Part shown: one piece after another, positions 1 to 11,388 of the stretch
Position numbering within the stretch: the stretch's first letter is position 1
How the letters are laid out: each line of letters opens with the position of its first letter
Source: Siphonodentalium dalli
Lineage: Eukaryota > Mollusca > Scaphopoda > Gadilida > Siphonodentaliidae
Length of the DNA: 64,000 nucleotides
Direction of reading: 5' to 3'
NCBI GenBank assembly: GCA_032622095.1
Contig: CP136068.1
Location: forward strand, 55,330,025-55,394,024
Notes under the pieces: generated by a model
Databases searched by the model: none
What the model saw: only the letters and a program-made list of their open reading frames with translations
Told to the model about the DNA's origin: nothing
Translations under genes and position numbers: made by a program

Positions 1-335
1 GGAGCCATTTTAAGAATTAAAATAGGGTCGCACCCCTATTTTACCTGGTGACACCATTTTAACAAATATGAATACCAGTGACACAAGGACTCCCCATACC
101 AAATATATGCTAAATATGCCAAATGGTTCTTGAGACGATGTTTTAATAATAACTATTAAGGGAAAGAATTATGTCCATGGCTCTGCCCATATTTGACCCA
201 GTGATCCAATTCTGAATCAAATCTGAATCCCAGTCACCCATACCAAAAATAAGCTGAATATGCCTGATGGTTCTTGATACGAAGACGTTTTAAGAATTAC
301 AATGAATGGATCAGTTATGTCCCTGGCTCCCTATG
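1..335 (+). repeat. Fragment of ~150-bp-core dispersed repeat
   Basis: Two imperfect units about 147 bp apart, each with an 'agttatgtccctggctc'-like box (near 166 and 312), a 'gacccagtgac' box and a 'tggttcttgagacga' box. The same boxes recur at 2521, 2674 and 2823, so this is another copy of that family, cut by the window edge. No coding capacity seen. Confidence 0.6.
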
Positions 336-707
336 GGAAGCTCGCATTTATAAGAGAAAGCACTGTTACATGACCTTTAATGCTGCGCAGGGGAGCTCCC
401 CTGGTGAAAGGGTATATAAATAATGGCCTAACTGTCAGATTCACACTTGGCTTTGGAATTAGTTTGTTATCATAAGTCACATGTCATTTAGGTAAAAAAA
501 ATAAAAATACCTATGTTTAGGGTTTCCCTACCTACCCTAGAAAAAGGTTCCTACCCAAAAAAATTATTGGACTGTAGACACACATACTTTTTTTTGCTAA
601 GTGGGAAGGGCTTCGAAAGGTATTTTACCCATTTTCAAACCTCTCCTATAAAAAAGATTAAGAAGTTTTAGTCTAGTGCTCTGGCTAATTCAGGATTAAC
701 AATATTT
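336..707. other. Non-coding, no gene seen
   Basis: AT-rich sequence with no convincing reading frame. A stretch near 497-540 (tttagggtttccctacctac) is an inverted, diverged match to the box near 807-855 inside the neighbouring duplication, so the two may once have been ends of one element. Confidence 0.4.
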
Positions 708-1141
708 AGTATTGAACCTTTCAATTAATCTGAATTGTGAAGCTTTCTAGATTGAATTATCAATGACCCAATAGAATTCAGAATAAAAAATAAATATATT
801 CCCTACCTACCTACCTTAATTATTTTGGACCATGTAACCCTAAACACAGGTATTATTTTGTTTGGACTTATATACAACTCTCTACCAGGCAGATATCTCT
901 AAGACATCAATCAAAGCTTTCACTAGTATTGAACCTTTCAATTAATCTGAATTGTGAAGCTTTCTAGATTGAATTATCAATGACCCAATAGAATTCAGAA
1001 TAAAAAATAAATATATTCCCTACCTACCTACCTTAATTATTTTGGACCATGTAACCCTAAACACAGGTATTATTTTGTTTGGACTTATATACAACTCTCT
1101 ACCAGGCAGATATCTCTAAGACATCAATCAAAGCTTTCACT
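708..1141 (+). repeat. Perfect 217-bp tandem duplication
   Basis: Positions 708-924 and 925-1141 read the same by eye base for base, starting 'agtattgaacc' and ending 'aaagctttcact'. There is no spacer. Complete identity means either a very recent duplication or an assembly artefact. No reading frame of note. Confidence 0.9.
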
Positions 1142-1552
1142 ACAAGCATATTTTGTTAATACTGCCATCTCATTAATCACCTTAGCCAGCACAATGTGAC
1201 TTCTATATGCTGTTAAGTAAACATTCTGTCTTCTCAGGAAAGGAACCCTGCTCTAAGTGTCTGCTGTTTGCAAACTTTGCATGTTCTTGATTTTAGACTG
1301 ATTTAAATCAAATTTGGTGCGGTCAACCTGGTGGCTGTTATAATGATGTTAGTTGTTTTGTTCTAATAAGTTTAAACAAAAAATTAAATATGAGCAAGGA
1401 ATTAAATCTTAATTAAAATTTAAAAAAATATATAAAACAAAACAAATTAAAATTATGATTTTTTTTGTTTAGTATTTGTTTTTTTTTGTGGTTAAATTGA
1501 GAAAGGTGTTCAATCTAAAAAAAATGTTTAAAAAAAAAAAGAGTTATGAATT
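1142..1552. other. AT-rich non-coding
   Basis: Very A/T-rich, with homopolymer runs at about 1380-1540. No gene, no clear repeat family. Confidence 0.4.
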
Positions 1553-1985
1553 TAGTGTGTCTGACATTTGCAGAATAAGGTCTCCAAAAGGTGAATTTAA
1601 TGACACTATTCGGCAAGGCGGGCTAGCATCACCGAATTGATTCTCATTCGATTAGGCCGTTGAATTAGGACTCAACGGCCAATAGAAACCTAGGAACAGA
1701 TTGAAGTTCTACAGTTGAAGTTGGTGATGCACACCCATTGAACACCTCAATTATGCATTTTATCTTCTGCAAATTAGGGGGACATTGGAACTGAACAGGT
1801 GGGAAAAGGTCAAAAAGTAACTAAAACAAAATTTCAATTTGATACTTAGGATACTTCCCAGAAGATGAGGCCTAAGCAGAATTAGGTCCCTGGAGGGTGT
1901 ATTTGGTGATGCTAGCCTGCTGTACGGGGTAGCAACACTAAATTCACCATCTGGGGACCTCATTCTGCAAATGTCAGACACACTA
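1553..1985. mobile_element. TA-flanked MITE with ~80-bp terminal inverted repeats
   Basis: The ends 1555-1634 and 1905-1983 are inverted copies: the left starts GTGTGTCTGACATTTGCAG and the right ends with its complement. Both ends are flanked by TA (1553-1554 and 1984-1985), the duplication expected of Tc1/mariner-like transposition. Length is 429 bp. The interior carries a 9-bp-stem hairpin (GGCCGTTGA...TCAACGGCC near 1652-1680). There is no transposase frame, so this is a non-autonomous element. Superfamily is inferred from the TA flank only. Confidence 0.75.
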
Positions 1986-2391
1986 TGTCCAGGCTTGAAG
2001 AAATGAACAATGGACTATTCCTATTTATTATTGTAGAATAGGTGTTTAACTAATGTCATGTCATGTAATGACAGATGGTAAACTGGTCTGCAAGCAAGCA
2101 GTCTTTAGCCAGAGTACCAGGTGTCCACACAGTGATAAATTGGCTTCTTCAATAATGCAGCCTTCAGCGTTGTCATGTTCTCTTCAAAATTCACAGTGCA
2201 TAGCAAAGAGGTGTGAATTATAAAGGGCCATAACTCTTTTAAAATATATCGGATCAAACCCATATTTGAACTTGATCTGTATATAGGTGTCAAAAATTCA
2301 TATACCAAATATGGTGTCGATCAGCTGAAAAATGTTTGAGTCATCCTGTCTTGGATGAATTCTATATAAAAACAAGAGTGGAAAGGGTTAA
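1986..2391. other. Non-coding; ends in a GGGTTAA repeat end
   Basis: No gene. The last ~90 bases (tcagctgaaaaatg... gaaagggttaa, about 2303-2391) resemble the end of the repeat at 13790-13861 and, inverted, 27085-27150, including the terminal GGG-TTAA. Confidence 0.35.
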
Positions 2392-3172
2392 AATAAACAA
2401 TACCAAAATGCATACAGATAAAGAACATGCTAAGAAAAATCTAGGTAAGAAATATGAGGCTGTGATGTGTCTAATACAAAATTAAAGGTCAACATGTAAA
2501 AATGTTATTTTTAGTTTTTAGAGTTATGTCCCTGGCTCTGTCCCTATTTGACCAAGTGACCCCATTTGAACAAATATGAACCACAGTCACCCAAGGACCC
2601 ACCACACAAAATATTAGCTATATCGGCCCAATGGTTCTTGAGAAGACGTTCTAAGAATTACTAGGGAGGAATAGAGTTATTGCCCTGGCTCGGCACCTAT
2701 TTGAGCCCATTTGAACAAATCTGAAACCCAGTCACATAAGGACCCTCCATACAAAATATTAGCTAAAGCGGCCTAATGGTTCTTGAGAAGAAGAAGTTCT
2801 AAGAATTACTAGGGAGGAATATAGTTATGGCCCTGGTTTCGCAACTAATTGACCTGGTGTTCTGATTTGAACAAATCTGAATGTGAGTCACCTAGGAAAC
2901 ATCCACACCAAATATGAACCCATTCGGTCATCCGGTTCGGGAGGAGAAGATGATTCTTGATGGACGGACAGACATACGGACATACGGACGGTAAGACTGA
3001 CGGACGGACGAGGAGTGATGACTATAGCACCACCGGCTAAAAACTAACGCCGTTATAACCTCCGCCAGGGTACCCGGAGTCACCACACCAATTTTGGTTG
3101 AAATCAGAGCAGCAGCCTGGGAGAAAAATCCGGACATACAGACAGACAGGCAAGGCAGACAGATCATACTGA
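2392..3172 (+). repeat. Pearl/CvA-like repeat: ~150-bp cores plus ACGG microsatellite
   Basis: Three core units spaced ~150 bp (boxes at 2521, 2674 and 2823) are followed by a GACGGACGGAC-type microsatellite (about 2960-3012) and a unique tail 'ataacctccgccagggtaccc...agtcaccacaccaa' (3056-3100). The same tail recurs at 20998-21095. Tandem core, then tetranucleotide repeat, then right flank is the known layout of bivalve pearl/CvA elements, which are considered Helitron-related. Family assignment is from layout, not from a database match. Confidence 0.55.
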
Positions 3173-3570
3173 TTTATATTTTATGGATGATGAGTGAATA
3201 CTATTGAGGATCCGACAGCTTATGAGGGTCGTCGTCGTCGTCATGTGACGATGTGAGAGTGCTTACATACTATTAAGCTGTGATGTGATTTGTTTTTTGT
3301 TCTGCACTGCAGCCACATCCCATTCTGCGTGTTCCTGCCTGACCACATACTATGCGTTCAGTGTGAACACAACAATATGCATATATCTGTGAACACACTT
3401 TTGTATAATTTTTCGATTTTGTATCATTGTTGAACTGTTTTGTTAAGATTTGGCATGATGGTAAGTTCAACAGAACCATATTGGTCGCGTGACATGTTAA
3501 TCGATCGAGATGAAAATATGTTTCTCCCATGCAGTAAATTAGAAATCATAGGCCATGAGCGTTCCCCAAA
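3173..3570. other. Non-coding; short GTC run
   Basis: A short (GTC)n run at about 3228-3241. No gene or repeat boundary recognised. Confidence 0.35.
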
Positions 3571-3829
3571 TAAGTCCGGGAGCTAATAGGGGTACCCTTG
3601 CACCCCCCCCCCCCCCTGGGACTTAACTTCACCCAACTCATTTTGTTCCTTATTATGTCCTTCAACTTTTAAGCAATGTTAACAAGAAAAAAAAGTGGCC
3701 GTGTAGACTCCAGACATGATGGCGTCCATCATGGCCGCCGTTTTTCAGCCCAGACCTTAGGTCAGTTTTATTCAAATTATAGCGGGAATTCTTGTAAAAT
3801 GTATACAAATGTATATATTTTCGTGAAGC

Positions 3830-4968
3830 TAAGGGTGCATTTACATTGCTATATAACTGCACATATATCTACACGCAGACTAGTGTAAACGGGTTGATAT
3901 AGAAATGCACACAGAAAGAAAACGGTAATAGTTCGTGTGAGCAAAAATCGTGTCCGCTATACGTCACGGTCAACGCCGAAGCACTGCGACAGGCAAATCT
4001 GTTTTGATTAATTGTTACTCGGGCTTGGCGAATGTGTTTTAGTTTTCGTTGTCATTTCAACCCGTGTATTTCGAATATTGAACACGGACAGGGACGTGGA
4101 AACTTTGGTCAAAATTTTCAACAGTTGGAAATTTCATACCTGACACGACATTAGCTGTAATTTCCAAACCAACAATAGGTTGAAAATGATCTTGTAGTTT
4201 GATTTTCAAACATTTTATTGGGGGGGGGGGGGGTTATTGTTTTCTGACCAATATTTGCATAATCTCCTACTTTTTATAAAAATTTTGGGCTGGAATGGCC
4301 ATCAGCTGGAAATTTTCCAACCTTATCATGGGGGCGGGTGTCAGGTTTGAAATTTCAGACACTTGGAAAGATTGTGTCCTGATCCCTCCCGGTGGCCAGT
4401 CAAAAACTGCTAGTTAATTTAATAAAACAATATTGTCCTACATTTGGTCAACATTGTCATTGGAATTGTCATCAGTTGAAAATTTTACTACATTTGGTCA
4501 AATAAAGGGTGTTGTAGGGTGGATACCCATTCCATACAGATCCAAAATGGCCACCGCCCAGATGGTGTCAAACAGGAGACCTATATATATAGTTGATCAC
4601 CTGAAATCCTAAATATTGGTGGAATCTCCATCTAAAGCTATATGTGTGCTCTCTAGCCTCTATTTGTGTATACTGTTGTTTATTGTGTATTCCTATGCGA
4701 TTTTCATTCTTTCTTCGAACCATTATCAAGTGGTATAAGGATACACTTTAAATACATGCGGCACATACCATATCGCTGTTGTCTGCTGATGGTAGATCCA
4801 TTTTTATGTCTGGCCTATACTGAAACGACTCGTAGTGAATTGTCAATTACCAGAGTACTGATAAGCGCGCGTTCACTATTAGTAATCATATTGTGATCAC
4901 AGTAATGCGCGACACGTGACTTCATACAGATCTGTATACAGTTCTGTATCAGTGTAAATGTACCCTAA
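3830..4968. mobile_element. Nested TAA-flanked element in left arm of the foldback
   Basis: Ends are GGGTGCATTTACATTG (from 3833) and, inverted, GGGTACATTTACACTG (ending 4965), flanked by TAA at 3830-3832 and 4966-4968. The right arm of the host element (about 9595-9605) lacks this 1.13-kb block and reads straight through, giving an internal empty site. TAA plus these ends suggests a Harbinger-type MITE. Its middle (about 4085-4390) matches 11900-12260 in reverse. No coding capacity; a G-run lies at about 4216-4232. Confidence 0.8.
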
Positions 4969-6039
4969 GACATAATGACACTTTTGTGGGCCAAAATTGA
5001 AACTCACCATCCATGATGGCCGCCAAATAATCTTCTAGATCAATTCATGCTGTTTGGAACTGGTTGAGTAATATGACTTTATTTAGTATTTTGTATATTA
5101 AATGACCATTGGAGCAATTAAATGTGCAACTAATGGGGTCCTAACCCCTTCTGATCCCTCAAAAATTCGGTTTTACAGAACGCGGTACAAAATTTTACAA
5201 AAAATCACAATTGGGATTCTAGTCATATCTCAACAAGAAATGAAAAGAACATTGTAATGTAAGTGAGGCATATCATTACCAATGAATATTCCAACTCTCT
5301 GTAACCAAATATCTTACCTTGGCTCAAAATGGCTGCGAAAATGGCCGCCAACATATGGAAAATGGTAAATATTGCCCCAGGGTGTCCTGCAGTCGCTTAG
5401 AAGTTGTGGTTGGTGTATACAATTGGCTAATCTGTATTCTATACATTGCATACTAACATGTCTAATGCACCATGGATCATTTTTACTATTGTCACCACTG
5501 ACATCACCAGAAATATGGGATTTTTCTCTCACAAACTTGACAAAAATATTGGCAAAAATTAACTTTTCAGGGTTCGACCATTTGTTCAAGTAAAATGCAA
5601 CTATCTTTGGTATCAAAGGTGTTTATTGTTTTGGTCTATCTTAAGTGTGTCACATTGTGGTGTTTAAAGACTAAAATGCTCAAGGTGGCTTTCAAAATGG
5701 CAACCAAATTTGTAAAAAGTTAAAAGTTAACATATCCCGAACATTATTCTCTGCGTTATCCGAAAAAGATAGCAAATTGTGACTCATTTGGTTATTTTTA
5801 CGTATTAGTTAATTAACTGACAAATACGTTCTATTATATTTGTTCCAGTTCCGTATGGGGCATGACAAATTCATTTTAAAGTTGCAGTATGGAATTTTGC
5901 GGAGAACCTCTTTTGTGATTCTGGCCATATTATTGAAAGGAAATGGGCAGAACGTTGAGACGGAACTGAGATGAACCATCATGATATGTGGGTATTCAGG
6001 CCCATTATGATACAAATTTGTCAACTGGATACAGAGTGG

Positions 6040-6704
6040 AAGCCAAGATGACAGCCATGGAGTTACTCTATGATCATAGATGAGGATAATAAGTACCCAG
6101 GGAGTTATTGTATGGTCATGAATGATGTGTGGGTATATAGCGAGTCCCCTATTGGTGACGGTGGGACATATATTTATATATGTTGTGGATGTGTTATCAT
6201 TGGTGGTGTATGGGGAGTACATGTATGATCATGGATGGCGTGTATATAACTTATGAGTGGCAAGTATGGAACTTATGAGTGGTCGTATGTGCGGGTATTG
6301 GTATATCTGGAAGGGCTCACCATTGGTATTGTGCATATGTATACCTGGATTGAATCTATGGCCATGTGGATGACGAATAGGTATACATGTAGTGGCTGTA
6401 TGGTCCATGGTGAGGTGAATATGTATACAATGAGTGACTGTATGATCGTGAATGTAGTGAATATGTATACATATAGTGACTTTTTGGTCATGCGTCGGGT
6501 GTAGGTGTATACCTGGTGTTCATGCATGGTGACTCGTGGCTGTATCGTCATTTGTGGTATGTACGGGTATAACCAAGTATGGCTGCATGTTCAGGTGTAT
6601 AAAGTGGGTTATTATGTTGTCATTTGTGTGGTGTTTATGTACATATGGAGTGACTTGGGTGATGGGTGGGTTGTACATGTGTATCTTGGGTGGCTATCGC
6701 TTTC
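6040..6704 (-). repeat. Minisatellite, left (inverted) half
   Basis: Units of roughly 50-60 bp read on the minus strand with boxes such as GTATAC, 'cattcatgatcatacagtcactc' split across units and 'ccatggcca'. About a dozen degenerate copies. This array is the mirror of the longer one at 6799-8500, so the repeat belongs to the arms of the foldback. Open frames here are shadows of the periodicity. Confidence 0.75.
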
Positions 6705-6798
6705 TACAATAACTCAAGGGTATGTTAATCAATAAAGAGGTCATGTCAGAGAGTTCTTCATCTTGATGATGTTTATGTAGATGGGGGCGCTAAGTGTG

Positions 6799-8500
6799 GA
6801 AAGCGATAGCCACCCATTAGCACACAGTCATTACATATATACATAAACACCACAGACATAACAATATAGTGACCCACTGTATACATGTACACCTGACCCA
6901 TGACCACGGATGACCATACAGCCATGCGTCACAATGCAGGCACACCGGGTATACTCCTAAACATGACCCATAACCATATAGTCACTCCTTGTATACCCAT
7001 TCATCTCACCATTGGCCATAATGTCACCCCATGTATACCTATTCTCCAAACGCATGGTCAAATAGACAATCAATATCTACATCAACACCACAACAATGAC
7101 CATAAAGTCATTCCGGTATACATATGCACCTCACCAATGGCCATATAGCCACTCGCTTCATACTCATACCCTCACCCATGTCACCTGGCATACTCCTTCG
7201 TCTGACCTATGGCCATATAGTCACCCCGTGTGTACCTATTCAAAACATTCATACATGATCATGGTCAATCCTTGTATACATATTCGCCTCAACATTGGCC
7301 ATGTCACTCCCTGCATCCCAATTTGTCACACCATAGCCGAATAGCCACTCAAGATATACTTATACACCCCATCCATGTCACTATAGTCACTCAATGTATG
7401 CATGTGCACCTCATCCATGGCCATATAGCTACTCGCTATACACTCATATCCCTCGCCCATGACAATAAAGCAACACGTGTGTATACTGGTATAACCTACA
7501 CATGGCCATACCGCCACCAAACAGGAGCACCAGGTATTCTCATACGCCTGACACATGACCATTTAGTCAACCCCTGTATAGATGTTCATTACATTTGTGA
7601 CCATACAGTCACTACTTGTATACCTACATGTTCTCATCTCACTATTAACCATACAGTCACTACTTGTATACCTATTTGACACACATAGTCATATAACCAC
7701 TCGATATACATATGCGCTCACCCTAGACCATATATTCACTACAGGTATACATGTAAACCTCACTAATGGCCATTCAGCCCTTCCAGATATACAAAAAAAA
7801 ACCCGCACACACGACCACTCAAACACTCCATACTTGCATATACACCTCACACATGACAATTCAGCAATTCACTGCATAATCATACACGCCATCCATGATA
7901 ATACAGCTAAGCCTTATACACCCACAAATCATAATACATCCACGAGATATATAAATATACATCCCACCATTACCACACGGACACTCACTATATACCCACA
8001 CCCTCGATAATGTCCACCCAGCTTACTCCAGGTATTCATATTCAATCATGACCATACAGTCATTCCATGTATACCTGTACACATTACCCGTAACCATAAA
8101 ATCACTCCCTATGTATCCACACACCCCATCCATGATCATACAGACAACACATGCACATACCACCCATGACATTACAGTCACTCCATATATACATAATCAA
8201 CACATAGATGACCATGTAGCTATATCCATACACCACACTGATGACCATACATGTACACCGGTTGCACCCGTACTGAATATACACAACCATACACCATAGA
8301 GTCACTCCATGCATATCGATTGACCTCACACCTGACCATGGCCTCTCTCTGTATACCTATATGCATCTTACCATGGACAACCCACTAATAACCATATAGT
8401 CACTCATTGTAAACCTACTCACATCAGTCATGACATACAATAACTCCCTGTATACCTATTCACCTCACATATGATCATAGAGTAACTCCCTGGCTATGAT
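6799..8500 (+). repeat. Minisatellite, right half
   Basis: Roughly 30 degenerate units of about 50-60 bp with recurring boxes TGTATACCTATTC, CACCTCACC, CATGACCATA and TAGTCACTC. It is more than twice the length of the inverted array in the left arm, so arm arrays have expanded or shrunk independently. The long histidine/threonine/tyrosine-rich open frames (for example 7230-7679) come from the repeat. Confidence 0.8.
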
Positions 8501-9874
8501 CTTGGCATCCACACTGTATCATGTTGACATTTTTTTTATCATAATGGACCAGAATAGCCAAAGATTATGATCCATCTCAGGTCTGTATCAAAGTTCTGCC
8601 CATTTCCTTTCAATAAATGTGGCCAAAATTACAAAAGAGGTTCTCAGCAAAATTGCATACTTTAAAATGAATTTATCATGCTCCATACGGAACTGAGACA
8701 ACCAGAATAGAACATGTGGTTGTCAGTTAATTAACTAACATGTATAATAACCAAGTGAGTCACAATATGCTACCTTTTCGGATAATGCAGAGAATGTTCG
8801 GGATATATGTAAAAAATTAACATTCTACAAATTTGGTTGCCATTTTGGAAGCCATCTTGAGCAATTCAGTCTATAAACACTGTAGTATGACACATTTAAA
8901 ATAGACCAAAACGATAAACACCTTTCAATCCAAAGATAGTTATATTTTACCTGAAAAAAATGGTCCAAACCTGAAAAGTGAATTTTTGCCAATATTTATG
9001 TCAAGTTTTTGAGAGAAAAGTCCAATATTTTTGACGATGTCATGGGTGACAATAGTAACAATTAACCATGGTGCATCAGACATGTTAGTATTCAATGTAT
9101 ATACATTAACCACAACTTGTAAGCGATTGCAGGACACGCTGGTGTAATATTTACCATTTTCCATATTTTGGCGGCCATATTGGCAGCCATTTTGAGCCAA
9201 AGTAAGAATTTTGGTTCCAGTGATTTGGAATATTAATAGTTAATGATATGCCTCACTTACATTACACAGTTCTGTTCATTTCTTGTTGAAATATGACTAG
9301 AATCCCAATTGTGATTTTTTTGTGAAATTTTATACCGCATTCTGTAAAATCGAATTTTTGAGGGATCGGAAGGGGTTAGGACCCCAATAATTGCATATTT
9401 CGTTGCTCCAATGATCAGTTAATATACAAAATACTAAATAAAGTTGCATTACTAAACCAGTTCCAAACAGCATGAATTGATCTAGAAGATATTTGTGAAA
9501 AAATGTTATATTTTCAACTTCCGGTGGCCATTTTGGCGGCCATCTTGGATGGTGAGTTTTAATTTTGGCTCAAAAATGTGTCATTATGTCTCAGCATCAC
9601 GAAAATATATACATTTGTATACATTTTACAAGATTTTCCAGCTATAATTTGAATAAAACTGACCTAAGGTCTGGGCTGAAAAACGGCGGCCATGATGGAC
9701 GCCATCTTGTCTGGAGTCTACACGGCAACTTTTTTTTCTTGTTAACATTGCTTAAAAGTTGAAGGACATAATAAGGAACAAAATGAGTGGGGTGAAGTTA
9801 AGTCCCAGGGGTGGGGTGAAGTTAAGTCCCGGGGGGGGGGGGTGCAAGGGTACCCCTATTAGCTCCCGGACTAA

Positions 9875-10504
9875 AAACCTACCAACGGAAATGCCAATGA
9901 TTAAATATGTCCACCAACACACTATATATATGATCAATATCCTATATAGTGTATAGGATAGATGTTATCAAATCAAATTATCAGAAACACCTTTAGCAAT
10001 CATTGTTCTGTCACATTGAATCAGGACAAGAAGAATACACCCACTTGAAAACATAGACCTGACAACCCCAAACCTGGTTATTTGTATATAATCTAAGTTT
10101 AGAAAACACTTTAATCAGATTTAGTTAGCGCCATGTCCGCTGAACACCTGCTGAGATGGTCTATTATATTCATTAGATATACTCCTCGAGTGGGTTTATT
10201 TGAGTACCTGAAATCTTTGGTGGTGATTAGCGTAAAGGGACTTGTTGTGAATCAAAACCTTAAGACATGTGCGTGTCGTTATAAACAGAGCAAATAACAA
10301 AGGTTTTTTTTTTATCAAAACATATTTTGGCCCCGAAATGGCGAATGAATTCACATGGTAGCACGGAGTCCGTGTGATACGCGCTGCATGGGGTCTATAT
10401 TGCATGGTGTTGATCTTGAGCTATAGATTTTAAACATTCCTCATAGAGGATGAAGACATCTATTTACATCCGAATTTAAAGATGCCCTAACTCTTCCCGG
10501 TAGC
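9875..10504. other. Non-coding, no gene seen
   Basis: No recognisable gene. A short inverted pair around TATAGTGT lies near 9920-9960. Confidence 0.35.
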
Positions 10505-10507
10505 ATG

Positions 10508-10508
10508 T

Positions 10509-10542
<34 letters not shown>
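10508..10542 (+). repeat. (AAC)n microsatellite
   Basis: About eleven uninterrupted AAC triplets. The poly-asparagine frame over it is an artefact of the repeat. Confidence 0.95.
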
Positions 10543-11340
10543 AGGAACACCTTTCCAAAGCCTGTTTCAACTATTATTAAAACATACAAGAGGAGCACCC
10601 GGTGTTTATATATTTCACTCATGCAACATGGTTGTAAAGGGTAGATTTCTAAAAGAAGAATGCTGTAATGTTCTAAAATTTAAAAATAGGCACATCTTCT
10701 GTCCCGGATCATAGCAACTATTTGCAGAAAAACAAAACAATTCCTATAGTGACATGAGCTCCTGCACTATACATCTGTAAAATCGTTTGGTGTAGTTGAG
10801 TCATCGTCACCAACAACAACCGATTATGTATACTGCTTTGGATACAATTTCCCATCTGATTGCACAAAATATAAAACGATGGCATCTATTCTCGAATATG
10901 CGAATAAATTGAATTCGTGTTTTAGCTGCTTTGGGACTTGGGAGTAACCACATAATTGCACATTATATAGATCACCAAACCGCTGCCTCTTTATACGCTA
11001 ATATAACCATGGTGATCTTGACAGAATAGAGTCAAAATTTCATTACTGCAGCGTAATTCAGAACACGGCAATGAATTCGACCAGTCTTAAAGATACTACA
11101 GTACATAAGTACAGAATGATGTTGTTATAGCCACATTTTTAAGTTACCATTCAATACCACATAATAATCCATACATGATTTTGGAAACAGTATATATAGT
11201 TTCAGATGTAATCAGTAATATACTAGACGCAATAGCAAACTCCCATTTAAGTTATAGACCCTGACCCACATCTGATCCAATATTAACTCTCTCTACACCA
11301 TATAGCAATATTGATGAGTAGTTATCCCATATATAGAACG
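10543..11340. other. Non-coding, no gene seen
   Basis: AT-rich sequence without a convincing exon, RNA gene or repeat boundary. Confidence 0.35.
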
Positions 11341-11388
11341 TGTTCATATAATAAGTTCAACAAACGACCATTATAGACCATGTAGGTC

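Larger units (their letters stand above)
3571..9874. mobile_element. Giant foldback element, TAA-flanked (PIF/Harbinger-like)
   Basis: Positions 3574 and 9871 are the ends of one long inverted repeat. Both ends read GTCCGGGAGCTAATAGGGGT inward, followed by a C-run (left) or G-run (right). TAA flanks both ends (3571-3573, 9872-9874). Matching blocks run inward: 3700-3830 with 9600-9720; 4970-5380 with 9170-9600; 5600-6000 with 8480-8950. The innermost pair is GGGTGGCTATCGCTTTC at 6688-6704 and its complement at 6799-6815, leaving a 94-bp loop. A 3-bp TAA/TTA duplication is typical of PIF/Harbinger. No transposase or Myb-like frame was found, so it would depend on another copy for movement. The ~6.3-kb span includes a nested insertion and internal minisatellites. 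Confidence 0.8.

Noticed and set aside
7230-8010. Long open frames (up to 149 codons) rich in His/Thr/Tyr
   Set aside because: They follow the minisatellite period in the foldback arm and have mirror frames in the other arm; no domain.
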